Source of the DNA: Actinomortierella ambigua
Lineage: Eukaryota > Mortierellomycota > Mortierellomycetes > Mortierellales > Mortierellaceae
Length of the DNA stretch: 13,078 nucleotides
Assembly (NCBI GenBank): GCA_016098155.1
Contig: JAAAJB010000780.1
Location: forward strand, 1-13,078
Direction of reading: 5' to 3'
Both the position numbers and the translations under genes were made by a program. Shown here piece after piece: positions 8,412-13,078 of the stretch (position 1 is its first letter; every line of letters begins with the position of its first letter). The notes below the pieces were generated by a model. That model saw nothing but the letters and a program-made list of their open reading frames with translations, ran no database searches and was not told the DNA's origin.

Positions 8412-8455
8412 CCCCTATCCCCCCCGCCCTAGGGCGGGCAACAAAAAAAAAAAAA
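8380..8455. repeat. A28 tract, GC palindrome and A13 tract
   Basis: There are 28 consecutive A (8380-8407), then TTT, a C-rich run, the perfect 16-base palindrome CCCGCCCTAGGGCGGG (8423-8438), CAAC, and 13 A (8443-8455). The tract begins exactly where homology to the other Crinkler-like fragment stops. There the matching position of the other copy has only a short T6 on its plus strand (2573-2578). It could be a retroposition tail, slippage product, or assembly artefact; the raw sequence cannot tell. Confidence 0.7.
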
Positions 8456-8846
8456 CTATTGCTCCCTATGACCGCTGGCCTGGGTTGTTCATTATAGAAA
8501 GATATCTCCCGATACTCGTCGCCAGCAAACCGGGGGCAGTGTTCAAAAAACATTCATCCTTTGTTACTTCAAAGTCGCCCCGTCAACCGTTGTTTTCCAG
8601 GTGAATGTCACTTTTCTGTCCGGCTTGACTCCAATTGAGAGTGCTACACGAGAAATTGGAAATGATTATACATGTATATGACCTGAGGGTGATCTTGTAC
8701 GCATCCACATTCTGAAAGTCATTAGCCTTCTGGGCCCTGATTTCATTTTTGAGGGAATCAACTGTCTTGGAGGAGTGCGAGGTAGCCTCTCCATAAAAGG
8801 GTGTAATGGTGTTGGCTGGTGAACAAGAGAGGAAAGAATCGCCCAT

Positions 8847-9143
8847 CGCATCGACTGCGAATTTTTATTTCATTTTGTTATGTTGCCTAAAGATCCGCCT
8901 ACGCTGGTTTTTGAAAAAGGGTCGGATGGTGGGGGAAATGTTTTTGGGCCGTGGGAGCTGATCATACGGCAACATATCCTCAGTTTCGGGGCTTGCTGGT
9001 CTGTTTACGTACTGACACAAATCCAGGTCGTCTAAGATGCTCTATTTCCAAAAAAAATTGAATAAAATAAATAATTGGGTATCCAGTTTCCATGACGTTG
9101 AATGCACAATTCACACAGGTATCGATACATGTTGTCCTTACTC
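8847..9143. other. Likely promoter region of the Crinkler-like gene; no gene
   Basis: Nothing coding is supported here. It lies upstream of the minus-strand ATG at 8846 and downstream of the next minus-strand pseudogene, so it should contain the promoter of the former and the 3' flank of the latter. AT-rich runs near 8860-8880 and 9050-9075 are the only candidates for control signals. Confidence 0.4.
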
Positions 9144-10505
9144 TTAGAGCTCAAAAGGTCTTAATGCATGGAATCGTGGAAGGCAGCAGGTGGTGGCCTG
9201 ATGCAATATGTATGGTCCTGAGACAAACTTCATCACGGAGAGCATCACCTTGTGGCCTACGAAAACAATGCAATATCGAGCAAATAGAATATGAATGAAT
9301 GAACGCTGACAAATCTGAACATTGGGAAGCATGAGTCGTTGATGTAATCATACTAGACACCTGAATGATTGGGACCACTCTGATTGACCGACAGACGCGG
9401 AGGTTAGAGTCGATAGAATCCTTGGCGAAAGACGACAGATTCCTAATGTCTTCGAGGTACTTGGATGGATGTCTATCGTCTTTTGGGCTCTTGGCCTCCA
9501 GGTAAGCAACCTCAAAGTTGTCCTTCAATACTGTCGCGTCTGGCTTCAGAGGCTCTCATCGCCGCATCTTACTCGCTTCAGTTGGTCGGTTTGCCTAGAC
9601 CATCTCATATGGGGCTCGTCCTTCCGGAAACAGCTGCATGAGGATGGCATCCAACACGCCATGAGCATGGCTGTCCTCGTTCTTCCGTACCCACGGCATC
9701 ACCTCTACTGGCAGTTTGTTCGCACTCTGTCACAGTTAGAAACAAGTGAGTCAGCAGCCATGTTTGTTTCTACTCATATGGAGATATTGGCATAAGACGA
9801 TACAATGTTGTCCTTACATTATTTGGAACAGCCGAGGCCGAGTGATATGCTCCTCGCGGCTGTCGTCTAATGTTCGTGATAGAACCTTGCCTGTCTCTTC
9901 GAGTTCTCGCCCGCGATCAATGCACCAACCGACCTCGCTAGAAGAATGTCTAGCCACGGAGACTTTCACCAAACCGTAAATGGATCTACGAGTGTCGTCG
10001 CTCATGCCAGGCAAGGCACTGACTGCATACCAAATGTGGTTGCCGGCGCTAATTCCAAAGGCACGAAACAAAGGGTTAGTTTGTACACTCCAGAGACAGC
10101 AGATGACAAAAAAATATCGTGTTCTCTCTTTGAACTTACAGGAAGAGGTGGACGTTGGAAGTAGACACCTTGATGGAGACGACGTTGATAACCCCCTCGG
10201 CACGGGGTTTGCAGTTCCTTGAATGCTTTGCCGAGGTCGAAACCTACCAACTGGAAGTACATTGGACGTGCTTTGGTTGCATCAAATATGATGCTGGCGG
10301 TGGACTGCCTTGCAATAGTTGGGAGTGTGGTCGGTATTGGTCCAGTTGTAGTTGCCGAGGATGTGGCTGTCGAGGTTGTGGTGTTTACAGGCGTCCGGCT
10401 TTTGTTCTTGCAGGCCCTCTTTCTTCCGTTCTTTGCAGCTCGTGAGTCCCTCGCTCCCCGAGCCCGCTTGCAGCTGGATGAGCACGAAGCATCGAAGCAT
10501 TGCTG
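9144..10505 (-). pseudogene. Multi-exon PD-(D/E)XK-like gene, broken
   Basis: Four minus-strand exon segments can be read. A (10505-10140) has a Lys/Arg/Cys-rich start, a Thr/Ser-rich linker, then MYFQLVGFDLGKAFKELQ and, after one extra base near 10205, EGVINVVSIKVSTSN. Intron GTAAGT...TTAG is 10139-10049. B (10048-9818) has GNHIWYAVSALPGMSDDTRR. Intron GTAAGG...AG follows to 9727 or 9725. C (about 9726-9354) has NKLPVEVMPWV, GVLDAILMQLFPEGR, ANRPTEASK, then KPD (9546-9538) and YLEAKSP (EAK 9498-9490), a D...ExK nuclease pattern. Intron GTATGA...GTAG is 9353-9257. D (9256-9144) has HKVMLSVMKFVSGPY and ends in TAA. Breaks: the frameshift in A, TAG at 9595-9597 and TGA at 9556-9558. The 5' end is unresolved: the segment opens after a stop and lacks an early ATG. 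I associate this layout with a large uncharacterised Mortierella-type family; its function is unknown. Confidence 0.6.
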
Positions 10506-10985
10506 TCATTGTGGGAAGTGATGCTAATCGACCTGCCGAGCGACGACAGCGACGAGACCTCATCTAAAAAGAACAATCAAGGTCCATGATGGAATTTTCA
10601 AAGTGGCGATGAACAATTAAAACATATTGAAAAGAACAAGAGAAATCGTATTTGTTTACGATGCTCGTCAGCGACAAGGACAGTAAGTTTGTCATCAGAT
10701 GAGGTGATCGCCACAATCCAATTTAACAGACTTTTGTGTCAATGTAGGATTTTGATCCAGGAGCTTCAGTCACGAAGGCATACAATCCTAGAGGGGAGGA
10801 AAAAGATCTACCACCCAAGAGCGATGAGGTAAATAGATCCACCGGTATCGCAATGGCGGAAGGGCCAGGATGCGGGTGCGGCCGCTACCCCACAAAAGGA
10901 AATTTGCAAGGGATGAAGAGAAAGAACGCCCGTTCGAAATTATTTGGGCTACGAGGCAGTTGGGGTTCCTGGGATAAAAATCCAA
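10506..10985. other. No supported gene; possible upstream exon
   Basis: On the minus strand a good acceptor, TTCTTTTTAG|ATG, lies near 10567. It could begin an exon of the pseudogene at 9144-10505 that enters a different frame, but no upstream exon is visible. The rest (10570-10985) is AT-rich and shows no coding frame I trust. Confidence 0.35.
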
Positions 10986-11075
10986 AAAGTCGACAGGCAG
11001 ACAACATCAGAGGAAATGAAGCACTAAGCTGCATATATGAGAGCTATCCCGCTGAATCAAGCCGCTACATCCACG
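10986..11075 (+). promoter_or_regulatory. Distal conserved promoter block, lysozyme copy 3
   Basis: AAAGTCGACAGGCAGACAAC at 10986-11005 matches copy 1 at 18 of 20 bases. GAGAGC-TATCCCGCT and AATCAAGCCG...CATCCACG are also kept. Between here and the TATA box most sequence has drifted from copies 1 and 2, so this block stands out as a phylogenetic footprint. Confidence 0.5.
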
Positions 11076-11385
11076 GCATGCATCTATGTCTAGTCCAGCG
11101 GCTCTCTGGATTCATTGTTCTCATAACTACGATACCCCGTGGTACGCTTCCTGCGGCGCGGTCTAAACGCTCGGCCAATAAAGTCATCCCCGTCCCAAAA
11201 AAAAATGAAGAGAGGCTCGAAGGGTCGACAAATAAAGTGTGTCTACGCCAACCACTTAATCCATGAGCTGTCAGAGCGGGAATGCGTATTTCCTTGTCTC
11301 CAACAAATTGAGAGCTACCTGTCAAGTGGAGAATGCATTGGATTGGGAAGATGTTTATGACTAAAATTCCAAGAATGCCAACAGA

Positions 11386-11393
11386 TATAAAAT
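11386..11393 (+). promoter_or_regulatory. TATA box, lysozyme copy 3
   Basis: TATAAAAT lies 209 bases before the ATG, in the same context as in copies 1 and 2. The shared GAATGCATTGG element lies at about 11331-11341. Confidence 0.7.
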
Positions 11394-11454
11394 AGGTGCT
11401 TTCTTTATCCTTCCAAAAAAAATCTCCATACTCTTACTTCTCACGCAAGCACAG

Positions 11455-11585
11455 GTTCGAGCTCTCACACTTACACTACTAGTCATGCCAAGTTGACCAA
11501 CAATAATAGAATCGTGTGGTAACATGTCAACGACAGATATTCGCTAACCATCAGCTTTCTGTGTTCTCTCTTCTTCTGTCGATAG
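11455..11585 (+). other. Putative 5' UTR intron, lysozyme copy 3
   Basis: Donor CACAG|GTTCGAGCTC, branch site CTAAC at 11544-11548, a long pyrimidine tract, and GATAG|ATCT acceptor nine bases before the ATG. These signals are the best conserved part of the leader between this gene and copies 1 and 2, and the predicted lengths agree to within two bases. Confidence 0.55.
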
Positions 11586-11594
11586 ATCTTCGAC

Positions 11595-12149
11595 ATGAAA
11601 TTCACTTTTGTTCTCGCTACTGCTGCCGCCATTCTTGGCGTGACCTCGGCTGCCGCCTGCACGAGCGTCAACACAGCAGGTCTCAATCTTATCAAGGACT
11701 ACGAGGGATTTGTTGCTAGGCCCCGGCCCGAAGCTGTCGGTCTTCCTACAGTCGGCTACGGACACGTGTGCAAGACGCCCCGCTGTGAAGAGATCCCCTA
11801 CAAGTACCCCTTGACAAAGGAGCAAGCTACCATTATCCTGAAGAAAGACCTTGTCCCCATCACCAAGTGTATTGAGAATTCTCTGAACGTCAAGGTCAAA
11901 CTGAACAAGAACCAGTGGGCCGCTCTGACCTCGTGGACCTTCAACGTCGGCTGTGTTGCCATGAAGAAATCGCCTCTCATCCGTCGTCTGAACGCTGGCG
12001 AGAACCCCAACACCGTCGCTACTCAGGAGCTCCCCAAGTGGAACAAGGTTGGTGACAGGGTTCTGCCTGGCCTGACCCGTCGTCGTGCCGCTGAGCTCAA
12101 GCTGCACAAGACGGCCAACAAGAGCGCTGCCCATCCCAACTGCGCTTAA
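11595..12149 (+). CDS. Secreted GH24 lysozyme, diverged copy 3
   Basis: A 184-residue secreted GH24 lysozyme of exactly the same length as copies 1 and 2, with 132 of 184 residues identical to copy 1 by hand count and no indels. The signal peptide (residues 1-20), all six cysteines, the LTSWTFNVGC motif (111-120) and the PNCA tail are kept. Catalytic Glu37 and Thr52 are conserved, but position 46, equivalent to T4 Asp20, is Glu (RPEAVG instead of RGDPIG). This conservative change could lower or alter activity, or mark a distinct substrate preference. Changes cluster at 60-90 between the lobes, and in the C-terminal tail at 172-177. Codon use is like its neighbours and no frame damage is seen, so I expect a functional secreted protein. 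It is the older paralogue of the cluster. Confidence 0.95.
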   Translation: MKFTFVLATAAAILGVTSAAACTSVNTAGLNLIKDYEGFVARPRPEAVGLPTVGYGHVCKTPRCEEIPYKYPLTKEQATIILKKDLVPITKCIENSLNVKVKLNKNQWAALTSWTFNVGCVAMKKSPLIRRLNAGENPNTVATQELPKWNKVGDRVLPGLTRRRAAELKLHKTANKSAAHPNCA

Positions 12150-12177
12150 AAGCCAACCCCCGACCCCACACTCGCAA

Positions 12178-12191
12178 AATAAATAAATAAA
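12178..12191 (+). terminator. Overlapping AATAAA signals, lysozyme copy 3
   Basis: Three overlapping AATAAA hexamers (12178, 12182, 12186) lie 29-42 bases after the stop codon. This gives copy 3 a much shorter predicted 3' UTR than copy 1, whose signal lies about 217 bases downstream. Confidence 0.5.
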
Positions 12192-12689
12192 TAGATGAGC
12201 TTGCTCGCATTCCTTCTCTCTCCCTCACTTACACACAAGTAATCGCTCTCTAAAATTTTGTGTTGGCACAGTATTGAGGGTTGCAGGAGGGGGAGTGCTC
12301 TTGTTCATCCCGCTCTTAAAATAATCATCGTGATTGCCACAGCCGATTTCGGCCCAGCTACTTTTTAAGGTCGACAATTCGACAATCGCGAAAATTGCAG
12401 CACAGATCAAACAAATCCATATCTTTCCTTGCCATATCTTGTTGACCAAAAAAGAGATACATGGTGGCGGAGATCAGTATGCTCATGAAAGAGGTCAATC
12501 AAATAAACGCGTCCGTTACCTGGTGGGGGTCGCTGGATGATGATGTGAATGTTTTTTTTTTGGGCGGCTGCGCTTCAAAGAAATCGGAAAGCTCGCGTGT
12601 TGCTCTTAGCTTCGTTTTTCAGGGACCATGTCCAGGAGGATGGGTCGCCCGTCGTCGTCGTCATCAGAAATAGAAGCCCTTTGCGTGTC
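12192..12689. other. No supported gene
   Basis: A minus-strand frame at 12225-12449 includes a hydrophobic stretch (IWICLICAAIFAIVEL) that could be a membrane segment, but it has no ATG and a stop lies just upstream of its only alternative starts. Nothing else looks coding. A T10 run occurs near 12551. Confidence 0.4.
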
Positions 12690-12749
12690 CATCCTGTAGC
12701 AATAGTCCAGCTGTTGCTCGGTCAATACCATCCTGTAGCAATAGTTCAG
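12690..12749. repeat. Short direct repeat, 39-base offset
   Basis: CATCCTGTAGCAATAGTCCAG at 12690-12710 recurs at 12729-12749 with one mismatch. Confidence 0.8.
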
Positions 12750-12833
12750 TAGTCCACGCCCACGCTGTTCGCTTGCTCTGTCCATAGCCGCTTTCTAGGT
12801 TTGTTTCAAGGAAAAGAGAGTAAATAGCTAGCA

Positions 12834-12957
12834 ATGGACAATGACCAGGCAGCAATGCAGCAATGACAAAAGGTAATGACCAAACAGCACTGGCCAAAAG
12901 GTAATGACCAAACAAACAATGACCAAAGGGTAATGACAATGACCAAAGGGTAATGAG
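12834..12957. repeat. Irregular TAATGACCAAA tandem repeat
   Basis: Multiple short units built on AATGACC and AAAGGTAATGACC follow one another with variable spacing. Two perfect AATGACCAAAGGGTAATGA units lie near the end. Confidence 0.75.
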
Positions 12958-12974
12958 TTGGCTTTATTGCTAAC

Positions 12975-13044
12975 ATTCTTACCACAGCGTTCTTACCACA
13001 GCACTCCTACCCCAGCACCCTTACCCCAGCACCCACCCCATCCC
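12975..13044. repeat. 14-base minisatellite
   Basis: Units at 12975, 12989, 13003 and 13017 read ATTCTTACCACAGC with progressive A/T to C changes, followed by a degraded fifth unit from 13031. The array becomes more C-rich along its length. Confidence 0.85.
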
Positions 13045-13078
13045 AGCCGTCATTGTCATTTGTCAAGTCTATCTAGTT

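Larger units (their letters stand above)
7665..8846 (-). pseudogene. Crinkler-like PD-(D/E)XK nuclease gene, decayed
   Basis: This is a broken gene of the Crinkler (CRN) class, putative host-directed effectors or toxins also widespread in soil fungi. The ATG at 8846 opens a header-like stretch to about 8683 containing SSKTVDSLKNEI, then AQKANDF and YKITL, which match the ubiquitin-like CRN header as I know it. A GT donor-like site follows at 8682. About 300 degenerate bases with long A/T runs separate this from a core fragment. The core (ORF at 8209-7847) has VDILELLGG, an upstream Glu46, GPVDF (Asp65) and TEVK (Glu82, Lys84), the D...ExK pattern of a PD-(D/E)XK nuclease. The frame is lost soon after TEVK. 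A third frame resumes with a Lys-rich linker, then YGVVIGPFEWLLVE, and stops at 7665. The breaks are at least two frameshifts and the A/T-tract interruption. CRN header and nuclease calls are by motif only. Confidence 0.65.

Noticed and set aside
8644..8682. Intron GTCATA...GTGTAG after the Crinkler-like header
   Set aside because: At 39 bases it is shorter than typical fungal introns. A later AG is possible, so the acceptor was left unassigned.
12225..12449. Possible small membrane protein on the minus strand
   Set aside because: It begins at TTG, has no in-frame ATG and a stop lies just upstream; no homology recognised.

Overview
This is eukaryotic, almost certainly fungal, nuclear DNA. 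Genes are short and compact. Introns of about 90-130 bases with CTAAC-type branch sites can be read, and the only intact genes are three fungal-type secreted GH24 (T4-like) lysozymes. Two degenerate genes resemble families I associate with early-diverging soil fungi of the Mortierella group (Mucoromycota). That placement is an inference from gene content, not from a marker gene.

Layout: 101-1600 holds lysozyme copy 1 with its promoter and 3' UTR. 1600-2580 has no convincing gene. 2579-3077 is a headless fragment of a Crinkler-like nuclease gene. 3276-5034 is a composite tandem repeat (A-B-C-tail, then D-E-deleted C-tail). 5803-7265 is lysozyme copy 2, a direct duplicate of copy 1 offset by 5702 bases. 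7665-8846 (minus) is a decayed Crinkler-like gene, with a recognisable N-terminal header and a PD-(D/E)XK-like core; its 3' two thirds form an inverted repeat with 2579-3077. 9144-10505 (minus) is a multi-exon pseudogene of a second PD-(D/E)XK-like family. 10986-12191 is lysozyme copy 3, an older and more diverged paralogue with the same promoter layout. 12690-13044 holds small tandem repeats.

The three lysozymes share a signal peptide, six cysteines, the GH24 Glu/Asp/Thr catalytic spacing, a TATA box about 210-220 bases upstream, and a probable 5' UTR intron that ends just before the ATG. They look like a locally expanded antibacterial or bacteria-digesting enzyme cluster. Copy 3 has Glu in place of the second catalytic Asp. 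The cluster lies in an unstable neighbourhood: effector-like nuclease relics, direct and inverted repeats, and a long A-tract. Copies 1 and 2 are about 97.5% identical across the CDS but diverge quickly after the stop codon, which suggests recent duplication with homogenisation of promoter plus CDS.

I found no rRNA, tRNA, CRISPR array or intact transposase. All identities are hand counts, and family calls rest on recognised motifs, not on database searches.
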